Shown here: positions 1 through 6,489 of the stretch, one piece after another | Layout: each line of letters opens with the position of its first letter | How positions within the stretch are numbered: the first letter of the stretch is position 1 | Assembly: GCA_023414985.1 (NCBI GenBank) | Contig: JAEZLY010000024.1 | Span: forward strand, 1-13,250 | Length of the DNA: 13,250 nucleotides | Reading direction: 5' to 3' | Origin: Bacillota bacterium | GTDB lineage: Bacteria > Bacillota > Clostridia > Lachnospirales > Lachnospiraceae | The notes under the pieces: generated by a model | The model's input: only the letters and a program-made list of their open reading frames with translations | Database searches by the model: none | Told to the model about the DNA's origin: nothing | Made by a program: the position numbers and the translations under genes

Positions 1-2405
1 GTAGGAGGAACATCAATCTCATTGAAGCTGCCGGACATACTGTCCTTACCACCGATGGAGGGCAGGCCCAGCTTCACCTGTGCATCATAGGCTCCCAGTA
101 ATGCCACCAGTGGTTCTCCCCAGCGCTTCGGATCATTCCCCAGCTTGCGGAAGAACTCCTGAAAGGTAAATCTAATCTTTGTATGATCGCCGCCTGCCGC
201 TACAATCTTTGCCACAGAGGATAAAACCGCGTAAACGGAACCATGGAAAGGAGACCACTCGGAAAGGTAAGGGTCGAAGCCATAGCTCATCATGGATACG
301 GTATCGCAACTTCCAGAGAGTACCGGAAGCTTTGCCGTCATCGTCTGGATTGGAGAAAGCTGATACTTTCCGCCATATGGCATGGTTACGGTAGCTGCTC
401 CGATGGAACTGTCAAACATTTCAACGAGGCCTTTCTTAGAGCATACATTTAATGCAGATAACGCTTTTAACCATGTTTCTTTTACAGTCCCCCCGGTACT
501 GACGCTGCCGTGCTTTAGGTAACTCTCTTCCTTAGCAGGCAGAGTCACACAGGCGGATGCTTCCTGATGAGCACCGTTGGTATCCAGAAATGCTCTGGAA
601 ATATTTACGATCTCCTTGCCTCTCCAGCTCATGACAAGTCTGGGTTCTTCGGTCACTCCGGCAACCACAACAGCCTCCAGATTCTCCTCCTCCGCATAGG
701 CAAGCATTCTATCTACATCCTTAGGATCTACGACGATTGCCATTCTTTCCTGGGATTCGGAGATTGCCAGTTCTGTACCATCAAGCCCGGCATACTTCTT
801 TGGAACCTGATCCAATTCAATTCTAAGACCTGCTGCCAACTCACCGATCGCTACGGATACACCGCCGGCTCCAAAGTCATTGCATTTCTTAATCAGTCTG
901 CTTACTTCCTCCCTACGGAACAACCTCTGCAGCTTGCGCTCAGTAGGCGCATTTCCCTTCTGAACCTCCGCACCGCAGGTTTCAATCGATTCCGTGGTGT
1001 GACTCTTAGAGGATCCGGTTGCTCCGCCGCAGCCGTCACGACCGGTTCTGCCACCCATGAGAATGATGACATCTCCCGGGTCGGAATTCTCACGGATTAC
1101 ATTCTTTCTGGGAGCAGCCCCAAGAACAGCCCCGATTTCCAGTCTCTTCGCCACATAATTCGGATGATACACTTCATCTACCATTCCGGTGGCAAGACCA
1201 ATCTGATTACCATAGGAGCTATAGCCTGCTGCCGCACCGGTACAGATCTTTCTCTGTGCCAGCTTGCCCTTCAGAGTCTCCTTTAAGGATACGGTGGGAT
1301 CGGCAGCACCGGTCACACGCATAGCCTGATATACATAACCTCTGCCTGACAGCGGGTCACGAATTGCTCCACCGAGGCAGGTAGCCGCACCACCGAAGGG
1401 TTCAATCTCTGTCGGATGGTTGTGGGTCTCGTTCTTAAAGAATACAAGCCATTCCTCGGTCTTTCCATCGATCTCTACAGGAACGATGATCGAGCAGGCA
1501 TTAATTTCATCGGACTCTTCCATATCCTGAAGTTTACCGTCAGCCTTCAGCTTTTTCATCGCCAAAAGAGCAACATCCATCAGAGAGACATACTTATCCT
1601 TTCGTCCCTGATAAAGCTTTCCGCGTTCCTTCAGATAGCTTTCATAGGCTTCTCGGATCGGTTTTGCATAATGCCCCTCTTCTATCTCAATCTCAGTCAA
1701 TTCTGTCAGAAAGGTAGTATGACGACAATGATCAGACCAGTAAGTATCCAGGACTCTGATCTCTGTCATGGACGGCTCACGCTGCTCCTCCGAGTGATAA
1801 TAATTCTGTATATACTGAAAATCCTGAAACGTCATAGCCAGATTCAAAGACGAATATAAAGCTGCCAGCTCCTGCTCAGGCATTGTTCGGAATCCCGTTA
1901 AAATTAAGACATCCTCCGGCTCCTCAAATTCTGTGACTAAAGTCTTCGGCTTCACTTCCTCCGCTTCTCTGGAATCCACCGGATTGATACAGTAACCCTT
2001 GATGCGTTCCAATTCGTCTTCCGTTATGGCCCCGGACAGGATATAGGTGGTGGCGGAACGGATCACGGGCTCTTCCTTCTCGTTCAGCAGCTTTACGCAC
2101 TGTACTGCAGAATCTGCACGCATGTCGAACTGCCCGGGGAGATATTCCACAGTAAAAACCCGATCCATACTGCCCGCTTCGAATTTCTCTTCATATAAAT
2201 AATCCAACGGCGGCTCGGAAAAGACGGTTCCCAAAGCCTTTCGATAGGTTTGCTCACTCAGATTCTCTATATCATAGCGGATTAATACCCGTACCGCTTC
2301 TAATCCCTTCATGCCGAGATAACTACGCAGCTCTGATTTCAGTTCCTTCGCTCTGACAGCATACGGTACCTTCTTTTCCACATAGATTCTTTTTACGTCC
2401 TTCAT
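1..2405 (-). CDS. purL: Phosphoribosylformylglycinamidine synthase, long form (partial, C-terminus off the left edge)
   Basis: FGAM synthase converts FGAR plus glutamine and ATP to FGAM in step four of de novo purine synthesis, in the cytosol. Reading the minus strand from ATG at 2405 gives about 801 uninterrupted codons to the window edge. Visible are an N-terminal PurS-like region, the family motif YWSDHCRHTTF near residue 222, the ATP/Mg-site motif NETHNHPTEIEPFGGAA from residue 325, the glycine-rich GGRTGRDGCGGATGSSKSH near residue 450, and PSIGGKDSMSG of the second synthetase domain near residue 790. This order matches the single-chain PurL of Clostridia, usually about 1,250 residues, so the missing part should hold the rest of the second half and the glutamine amidotransferase domain. 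The start is supported by GGGAG 8 nt upstream. No frameshift was seen. The gene is divergent from a LysR-type regulator. Confidence 0.96.
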   Translation of the reverse strand, partial: MKDVKRIYVEKKVPYAVRAKELKSELRSYLGMKGLEAVRVLIRYDIENLSEQTYRKALGTVFSEPPLDYLYEEKFEAGSMDRVFTVEYLPGQFDMRADSAVQCVKLLNEKEEPVIRSATTYILSGAITEDELERIKGYCINPVDSREAEEVKPKTLVTEFEEPEDVLILTGFRTMPEQELAALYSSLNLAMTFQDFQYIQNYYHSEEQREPSMTEIRVLDTYWSDHCRHTTFLTELTEIEIEEGHYAKPIREAYESYLKERGKLYQGRKDKYVSLMDVALLAMKKLKADGKLQDMEESDEINACSIIVPVEIDGKTEEWLVFFKNETHNHPTEIEPFGGAATCLGGAIRDPLSGRGYVYQAMRVTGAADPTVSLKETLKGKLAQRKICTGAAAGYSSYGNQIGLATGMVDEVYHPNYVAKRLEIGAVLGAAPRKNVIRENSDPGDVIILMGGRTGRDGCGGATGSSKSHTTESIETCGAEVQKGNAPTERKLQRLFRREEVSRLIKKCNDFGAGGVSVAIGELAAGLRIELDQVPKKYAGLDGTELAISESQERMAIVVDPKDVDRMLAYAEEENLEAVVVAGVTEEPRLVMSWRGKEIVNISRAFLDTNGAHQEASACVTLPAKEESYLKHGSVSTGGTVKETWLKALSALNVCSKKGLVEMFDSSIGAATVTMPYGGKYQLSPIQTMTAKLPVLSGSCDTVSMMSYGFDPYLSEWSPFHGSVYAVLSSVAKIVAAGGDHTKIRFTFQEFFRKLGNDPKRWGEPLVALLGAYDAQVKLGLPSIGGKDSMSGSFNEIDVPP

Positions 2406-2413
2406 CCGATAAA

Positions 2414-2431
2414 CTCCCTTTCCATAAGGAG
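2414..2431 (-). promoter_or_regulatory. Hairpin able to sequester the purL ribosome binding site
   Basis: In the purL mRNA the leader reads CTCCTT-ATGGAA-AAGGGAG-like sequence: CTCCTT can pair with the AGGGAG that contains the purL SD (GGGAG at 2414-2418), giving a 6-bp stem including one G-U, with a 6-nt loop. The SD lies 8 nt before the ATG at 2405. The pairing is seen directly; a regulatory role is inference. An AUG in the loop opens a 7-codon frame whose UGA overlaps the purL AUG, but it has no SD of its own. Confidence 0.4.
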
Positions 2432-2496
2432 GTCCAAGCCCCATATTTACGTATTTTTCTTCCTATCTGTCTTCTATCCGGTTAATCATCACTTGC

Positions 2497-2524
2497 ATTA
2501 TAGCATAACATGTCTTATAATCAA
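2497..2524 (-). promoter_or_regulatory. purL promoter (sigma-A type, extended -10)
   Basis: On the minus strand TATAAT (2497-2502) is a perfect -10, preceded by TGC, which gives the extended -10 form TGnTATAAT. A -35 of TTGATT lies at 2519-2524, with a 16-nt spacer; a 17-nt register reads TTTGAT. Transcription should begin near 2490 and leave a leader of about 85 nt before purL. No purine riboswitch was recognised in the leader. Confidence 0.75.
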
Positions 2525-2525
2525 A

Positions 2526-2570
2526 ATTAATATATGTTAATCTTTTTATTAGACCTGCTAATAGATATTA
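2526..2570. promoter_or_regulatory. Two AT-rich dyads, candidate LysR-regulator sites between purL and the LysR gene
   Basis: ATTAA-N6-TTAAT lies at 2526-2541 and contains T-N11-A (T2528/A2540), the LysR-type core. A second dyad, TAATA-GA-TATTA, lies at 2559-2570. Measured from the predicted purL start near 2490 the centres fall at about -43 and -74, close to the activation and recognition sites typical of LysR-type regulators. The region is very AT-rich, so chance dyads are possible. The dyads are seen; binding is inferred. Confidence 0.35.
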
Positions 2571-2647
2571 TCGATTAATTTTGATATAACATCGGAGAAT
2601 TATTGAGGAATTGTGTACGTATAGAACACGCAATCATGGAGGTACTT

Positions 2648-3535
2648 ATGGATATCAATTATGAACTGTATAAGGTCTTTTATCATGTGGCAAAAAGTCT
2701 CAGCTTCAGTGATGCGGCCGATACCCTGTTCATCTCCCAGTCAGCTGTGAGCCAGTCAATCAAAACCTTGGAAAAGCGTCTGAATCAGACTCTTTTCATC
2801 CGCAGTACGAAGCGAGTGGCTCTGACTAAGGAGGGTGAGCTATTATTAAAGCATATCGAGCCCGCCATTAACTTGATCAGCCGAGGGGAGAATCAATTAT
2901 GCGCCGATCCCCAGAGCGGTGTACAATTAAGGATTGGTGCCAGCGATACGATCTGCCGCTATTATTTGGTTCCTTATCTAAATCATTTTCACAAGAAATA
3001 TCCGAATATCCATATCAAGGTGACAAATGCCACCTCTATGCAGTGTGCGAAGCTTTTGGAGCGGAACGATGTCGATGTGATCGTGACCAACTCACCCAAC
3101 TCTGCCCTGAATAATCTGATGCAGATCCTGCCGGTGAAGGAATTCCGGGATATCTTTATCGCCAATCAGGAGGCTTTCCCGCTTCAGGATCATCCGATCA
3201 CCCTTCGAGAGCTTCAGCAGTATCCGATTCTGATGTTGGATAAACGCTCCACCACCAGTATGTTTCTTCATAATCTGTTCCTGGAGAATTCTCTGGATCT
3301 TGTTCCGGCAATCGAGCTCAGCAGCAATGATCTTCTGATCGATCTGGCAAAGATCGGCCTCGGCATCGCATTTATCCCCGATTTCTGCGTCAAGGAACTG
3401 GAAGATCTTACAGTTATCAATATAGATAAGGATTTCCCCTCAAGAATGCTGGTAGCAGCTTATAATACCGACATTCCACTGTCAGATGCAGCGAAGTTCT
3501 TCATCGACAGCCTGACAGACGATTACAATAAATAA
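2648..3535 (+). CDS. LysR-family transcriptional regulator
   Basis: A 295-residue protein, normal length for a LysR-type transcription factor. Residues 1-60 form the winged helix-turn-helix: FSDAADTLFISQSAVSQSIKTLEKRL is the typical HTH and linker start, followed by RSTKRVALTKEG of the wing. Residues about 85-290 form the effector-binding domain of periplasmic-binding-protein type II fold (RIGASDTICRYYLVPYL is its first strand). The frame extends back to a TTG at 2603, but I chose ATG 2648 because GGAGG (2638-2642) lies 5 nt before it and the protein then begins MDINYELYKVF, as expected for the family. It is divergent from purL, so it may control itself and purL or may act elsewhere. The effector is unknown. 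No clear terminator follows. Confidence 0.93.
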   Translation: MDINYELYKVFYHVAKSLSFSDAADTLFISQSAVSQSIKTLEKRLNQTLFIRSTKRVALTKEGELLLKHIEPAINLISRGENQLCADPQSGVQLRIGASDTICRYYLVPYLNHFHKKYPNIHIKVTNATSMQCAKLLERNDVDVIVTNSPNSALNNLMQILPVKEFRDIFIANQEAFPLQDHPITLRELQQYPILMLDKRSTTSMFLHNLFLENSLDLVPAIELSSNDLLIDLAKIGLGIAFIPDFCVKELEDLTVINIDKDFPSRMLVAAYNTDIPLSDAAKFFIDSLTDDYNK

Positions 3536-3623
3536 TAGAGCTAGATCAATAGCTGTGTTAAATCATAGTAATAACGAAAGTATGGTAAAAATAAAAGGGC
3601 CTGGAATCAGATAATTATTTTGT

Positions 3624-3697
3624 GTAAGCCATAAAGAAATCCTCCTGAATTAATGTTAAATATACATTAATTCAGGAGGATTATTTTATGGCTTTAC
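3624..3697. repeat. Near-perfect 30+30 nt palindrome with SD and ATG on both strands
   Basis: Left arm 3627-3656 and right arm 3664-3693 are reverse complements with 28 of 30 Watson-Crick pairs; the two exceptions are G3636/T3684, which can wobble, and A3637/A3683. The loop is 7 nt. With a one-base bulge the stem extends to 3624-3697. The right arm reads CAGGAGGATTATTTTATGGC on the plus strand and the left arm reads almost the same on the minus strand, so each strand offers AGGAGG followed by ATG GCT. The frames close after 8 codons (plus) and 5 codons (minus). The palindrome sits between the convergent LysR and MFS genes and takes in the MFS stop codon. No T-run follows on either side, so it is not a canonical intrinsic terminator, though a stem this long may still stop or protect transcripts. 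Confidence 0.85.
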
Positions 3698-4939
3698 GCG
3701 ATTACGGTATGTAATGATGATGACAACCAACATCTCAGCAATTAAAAAGCAGATATTCAACACCAGCGGTAACATTCTGTTGTGCTGTGATAGCTGCCCG
3801 GCTGTCGCTCCTATGGGAATACTGATCAATAGAATCATAGCTGTTATCAGACTATTCACACGAGCTCTCTCCTTACTGGGAATCGCTACTGACATAATTG
3901 TTTCACATAACGGGCCCAGTACAGCCAATGCAGCTGCCTCACAAATAGCTGAGAAAAAAACAACTGCCAGTGCTGCTTTTGCAAAGGGTAAGCAAAGGAT
4001 CAGAAGACTCAGTCCGGTCAAATGCGTGCCAAGTGCCATGAGAAGCGGTTTCCTGACAGAATGCATATTGATACGGGAAGTAATGAATAAATAAACTGCT
4101 ATTGTGGTAATAGCTTTCATGAACGGGAACACAGCAATCATTGACACACTCACATCATAGGAATTTGTGACAAATAGTGGCCAAAAGGTAGCCTGCGTTA
4201 TATTAAAGCAAGTAATCAAGGTCATAAGTATAACGTACAGTAGCAGTCGGGTATGCCGAATTGCTTTGACGAACTCGCTCCATCCGCCAAATGTTAAGCC
4301 TAATAATGATCTATCCTTACATTCTTCCAATCTCTGTTTGCCAATCTCACTCTCACTCGCCAGCCGGTATTGTAATAGGAACTTAACTGACATTAATACA
4401 AGTGAGATCAGGTAAATAATCCTCATCGATGGCACAAGAGTAAAACGGTCAATACAAAGCCCTACCAGTGGCGAGATAAATCCTGCCAGCAAACCAAATA
4501 AATTTAAAATTGTATATATATTGACTAACTTATCCGTGTCGCCGTTCTCAATGATCATACAGCTGAAGCTGTTACCGGTGATACGCCATAATCCGTTCAA
4601 GGCTATTGCCAATATGAAATACCAATAGCCCTGCGCACCTGCCCATAGCATACAGGGAATGGACCAGCTGATCAGTCCGAAGATTAGCATAGTCTTTCGC
4701 CTGCCGTATTTATCGACAATCGCTCCTGAAAATAATGCGGCTAAAAACTGTAAGGTAAGCCCCACACTCGATACAATACCAATTTCTGCATCCTGCAATC
4801 CTAAGGCAGCCATATAGATGGATGCAAAAGGAATGAAAAGATTATTTGGTACAGCCCAAAGGGGCTCGGTAATGACACAAGCTCGTTGATTTCCTTTCAG
4901 CGTTCGTAAGGTCCGCCATAAAGGATGCTTCATTTTCAT
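3686..4939 (-). CDS. Major facilitator superfamily transporter
   Basis: A 417-residue polytopic membrane protein of usual MFS length. The loop after the second membrane segment carries the motif-A-like GAIVDKYGRRKTM at residues 72-84. Hydrophobic segments are spread over the whole protein in two halves, separated by a charged cytoplasmic stretch around residues 195-215 (ESEIGKQRLEECKDRS). This fits a 12-TM carrier using the proton gradient. I cannot name the substrate; drug efflux or uptake of a small metabolite are both possible. The start ATG 4939 has AGGAG 8 nt upstream; a second in-frame ATG at 4933 is less well placed. Its last codons and TAA lie inside the palindrome at 3624-3697. It follows a lipoprotein gene in the same direction and may be weakly co-transcribed with it. 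Confidence 0.9.
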   Translation of the reverse strand: MKMKHPLWRTLRTLKGNQRACVITEPLWAVPNNLFIPFASIYMAALGLQDAEIGIVSSVGLTLQFLAALFSGAIVDKYGRRKTMLIFGLISWSIPCMLWAGAQGYWYFILAIALNGLWRITGNSFSCMIIENGDTDKLVNIYTILNLFGLLAGFISPLVGLCIDRFTLVPSMRIIYLISLVLMSVKFLLQYRLASESEIGKQRLEECKDRSLLGLTFGGWSEFVKAIRHTRLLLYVILMTLITCFNITQATFWPLFVTNSYDVSVSMIAVFPFMKAITTIAVYLFITSRINMHSVRKPLLMALGTHLTGLSLLILCLPFAKAALAVVFFSAICEAAALAVLGPLCETIMSVAIPSKERARVNSLITAMILLISIPIGATAGQLSQHNRMLPLVLNICFLIAEMLVVIIITYRNRVKP

Positions 4940-4959
4940 AGTTTAATCTCCTATCCGTT

Positions 4960-5088
4960 TTAGTGAACATCAACTCCTTTCTGTTCTTGTTCAGACGTGA
5001 CCTCTATGAAGCTATAAGTAATTTTAATCATATGATAGTTTCTCCTTTCTAAATCACAAATTGAGGAAGCTAATAAAATACGATACAT
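4960..5088 (-). CDS. Possible small ORF upstream of the MFS gene (42 or 23 codons)
   Basis: A short open frame ends at TAA 4960-4962, 20 nt before the MFS start. It can start at ATG 5088 (42 codons; AGGAGG lies 12 nt upstream, rather far) or at ATG 5031 (23 codons, beginning MIKITYSF; AAAGGAG lies 10 nt upstream). No membrane segment or known family is evident. It could be a leader peptide translated ahead of the transporter, or the remnant of a longer gene. I see a faint likeness of MIKITYSF to the start of short sigma-70-like ORFs common in Clostridia, but it is too short to rely on. If the promoter at 5032-5059 is real, the start at 5031 would lie at or before the RNA 5' end and neither start would be usable from it. 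Confidence 0.3.
   Translation of the reverse strand: MYRILLASSICDLERRNYHMIKITYSFIEVTSEQEQKGVDVH
5032..5059 (-). promoter_or_regulatory. Candidate MFS-gene promoter
   Basis: On the minus strand TTGTGA (5054-5059) and TATCAT (5032-5037) are separated by 16 nt: 4/6 and 5/6 matches to the sigma-A consensus. It would give a leader of about 85 nt before the MFS start. The match is moderate, and read-through from the lipoprotein gene is the alternative. Confidence 0.35.
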
Positions 5089-5126
5089 CCTGATTCCAAG
5101 CCTCCTTCAAGAATAAAATTCATTCT

Positions 5127-5609
5127 TCAATAGGTCTCAAATTGATGCTTCGCCGTAGTCAGCTCCAGTGTCTGGGTCTCCCCGTCATCGATTTGAATCG
5201 TAACCTTTATCACGTCATCCTCAGGTGGTCTCGCTCCGCCGCTTCCTCCTCCTGTCAGTTTAAATACCTTAGAATTGATGTGTTCTCCTTCCCCATATTG
5301 TGTCTCCTCACTTCCGCCTGCAAAAGCACCCTGATAAGAAATCTTAACATGTCTGACCGGCTTCAAATCCTGTAATTTACCCTTATAGGCCACAATCAAT
5401 GCATGCTTTCCCTGACTATCCACATCCAGACTCCCTTTCTCATTCGTAAAAAAGGTGATGGAGCCTTCTACTTTATATTCCGCTTCCCATAGATCATTCT
5501 CATCTCGGAAGGTATAGCTATACTTCGTCTCATCTTTATCCTTATTACAACCGGTAAGCATCAACATACTGATGATACAGATACAGCTTAGGGCAATGAA
5601 CCTCTTCAT
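5127..5609 (-). CDS. Small secreted lipoprotein of unknown function
   Basis: A 160-residue protein with a clear lipoprotein signal: MKRF, a hydrophobic core, then the lipobox L18-T19-G20-C21. Cys21 should be lipidated and the mature protein of about 140 residues should sit on the outer face of the membrane. The mature part is charged and beta-rich in appearance (KYSYTFRDENDLWEAEYKVEG), with a glycine-rich turn GGGSGGARPP near residue 120 and a final strand KVTIQIDDGETQTLELT. I do not recognise a family. The frame extends to a TTG at 5621, but ATG 5609 is preferred because GGGAGG lies 4 nt upstream and the signal peptide then starts MKR. It is followed on the same strand by the MFS gene, about 190 nt away; a functional link is not shown. 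Confidence 0.85.
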   Translation of the reverse strand: MKRFIALSCICIISMLMLTGCNKDKDETKYSYTFRDENDLWEAEYKVEGSITFFTNEKGSLDVDSQGKHALIVAYKGKLQDLKPVRHVKISYQGAFAGGSEETQYGEGEHINSKVFKLTGGGSGGARPPEDDVIKVTIQIDDGETQTLELTTAKHQFETY

Positions 5610-5660
5610 ATATCCTCCCAATCCTGCGCAGGTGCAATACGCATGCTACTAATCCCTGTT

Positions 5661-5691
5661 ATCATACTAATTATATACCAATTCCTGTCAG
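5661..5691 (-). promoter_or_regulatory. Candidate lipoprotein-gene promoter
   Basis: On the minus strand CTGACA (5686-5691, 5/6 of the -35 consensus) is followed 19 nt later by TATGAT (5661-5666). A perfect TATAAT also lies at 5670-5675 but lacks a good -35 at 16-18 nt. Either would start transcription about 45-60 nt before the lipoprotein ATG. Confidence 0.4.
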
Positions 5692-5709
5692 AATACCATC
5701 CTTACTTGC

Positions 5710-5770
5710 GCCGTATACTCCTATGTTTATCTATGCAGGTGGTCTTTCCTTTCATAAACTGCGGTATACT
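5710..5770. repeat. Two copies of GCSGTATACT, 51 bp apart
   Basis: GCCGTATACT (5710-5719) and GCGGTATACT (5761-5770) are direct repeats differing at one base and centred on the self-complementary GTATAC. They lie upstream of the lipoprotein promoter, 51 bp apart, near five helical turns. Paired operators are possible, but the motif matches no regulator I know. The rest of the 5610-5896 spacer holds only the candidate promoter, the weak mgsA terminator and a 10-nt direct repeat (CAGAGCTTCC at 5837 and 5851). Confidence 0.3.
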
Positions 5771-5805
5771 TTTTAATTCATCGGACACAATTTCCTATTG
5801 ATCAG

Positions 5806-5827
5806 AAAAAGCCCCGTCCCGGACTCA
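5806..5827 (-). terminator. Weak intrinsic terminator after mgsA
   Basis: About 70 nt after the mgsA stop, on the minus strand, AGTCC and GGGCT can pair (one G-U) around GGGACG, directly followed by TTTTT. The stem is short, so efficiency may be low, but position and T-run fit the end of the mgsA transcript. Confidence 0.4.
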
Positions 5828-5896
5828 CTGAATGTTCAGAGCTTCCGATACAGAGCTTCCCTTTATAGATAACTCGTTCATCCCTATATGGGTGGG

Positions 5897-6376
5897 TTAT
5901 TTGCTTAATTCCTTGATCCTGTTCTGGATGATGGCATTATAATTGAGTACCTGTCTCTCATATTCCTCATTCATAAATTTGGAGGTAATGAGAAAATCCG
6001 CAGTTGCTTTATTATTCGCTACCGGAATATCGTAAACCGCACAGATACGAAGTAGCGCCTTCACATCGGGATCATGGGGCTGGGACTCCAACGGATCCCA
6101 GAAGAAGATCACGAAATCAATATTACCCTCCACAATCCTTGATCCGATCTGCTGATCTCCGCCGAGGGGTCCGCTGTTATATGCTTTTACCGGCAGCTCT
6201 GTCTTATCTGCAATCATCCTGGCTGTTGTACCGGTACCGCACAGAAAGTGATTTTTCAATATTCCCTTATTTGCCTCAACCCACTCCACCAGCTCCTTCT
6301 TCTTGCTGTCGTGTGCAATCAGAGCAATATGCTTTTGTTTTTCAATCGTAAAATTAATATATTCATCCTGGAGCAT
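5897..6376 (-). CDS. mgsA: Methylglyoxal synthase
   Basis: Methylglyoxal synthase removes phosphate from dihydroxyacetone phosphate to give methylglyoxal, a cytosolic bypass of lower glycolysis used when sugar phosphates build up. The 159-residue protein is of normal length. It carries IALIAHD (His22-Asp23), GTGTTA (47-52), the hallmark SGPLGGDQQIG (Asp74) and FFWDPLESQPHDPDVKALLR (Asp94, His101, Asp104). These align at a constant +3 offset with the E. coli catalytic residues His19/Asp20, Asp71, Asp91, His98 and Asp101, so the enzyme should be active. The frame opens further upstream (TTG 6454, ATG 6430), but ATG 6376 is right: AGAGG lies 8 nt upstream, and the ATG at 6430 falls inside the -10 box of the promoter at 6426-6454. 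The gene is monocistronic, downstream of the ABC permease on the same strand. Confidence 0.96.
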   Translation of the reverse strand: MLQDEYINFTIEKQKHIALIAHDSKKKELVEWVEANKGILKNHFLCGTGTTARMIADKTELPVKAYNSGPLGGDQQIGSRIVEGNIDFVIFFWDPLESQPHDPDVKALLRICAVYDIPVANNKATADFLITSKFMNEEYERQVLNYNAIIQNRIKELSK

Positions 6377-6425
6377 TTCATTTACCTCTCTTCCAACCTT
6401 GTTTCGCTTTTCTGTCTTTACTATT

Positions 6426-6454
6426 ATCATAGCCGAAAATACAGGTTGTTGCAA
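6426..6454 (-). promoter_or_regulatory. mgsA promoter
   Basis: On the minus strand TTGCAA (6449-6454), a 17-nt spacer and TATGAT (6426-6431) form a good sigma-A promoter. Transcription should begin near 6420, giving a leader of about 45 nt. This decides the mgsA start, since the more upstream in-frame starts would not be in the mRNA. Confidence 0.75.
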
Positions 6455-6468
6455 GCAGTATTATGTTA

Positions 6469-6483
6469 ATTCTTAGTAAGAAT
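6469..6483. repeat. 15-bp perfect palindrome between the ABC permease and mgsA
   Basis: ATTCTTA-G-TAAGAAT (plus strand) is a perfect 7+7 dyad around one base, 7 bp beyond the permease stop and 14 bp upstream of the mgsA -35. The single-base centre makes it a poor RNA hairpin, so it is more likely a protein-binding site than a terminator. No regulator can be named. Confidence 0.35.
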
Positions 6484-6489
6484 GATCAC

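Noticed and set aside
567..1286. A 239-codon open frame on the plus strand inside purL
   Set aside because: It is antisense to the highly conserved synthetase motifs of purL, lacks a convincing SD and shows no recognisable domain.
3539..3554. AGCTA/TAGCT inverted repeat just after the LysR stop as a terminator
   Set aside because: The stem is only 5 bp, AT-rich, and has no T-run after it.
3624..3697. Invertible phase-variation switch
   Set aside because: The arms are separated by only 7 nt, so inversion would change nothing of note, and no recombinase gene is near.
5837..5860. Two copies of CAGAGCTTCC 14 nt apart
   Set aside because: A short direct repeat just after mgsA with no further copies or conserved spacing; probably a small tandem slip.
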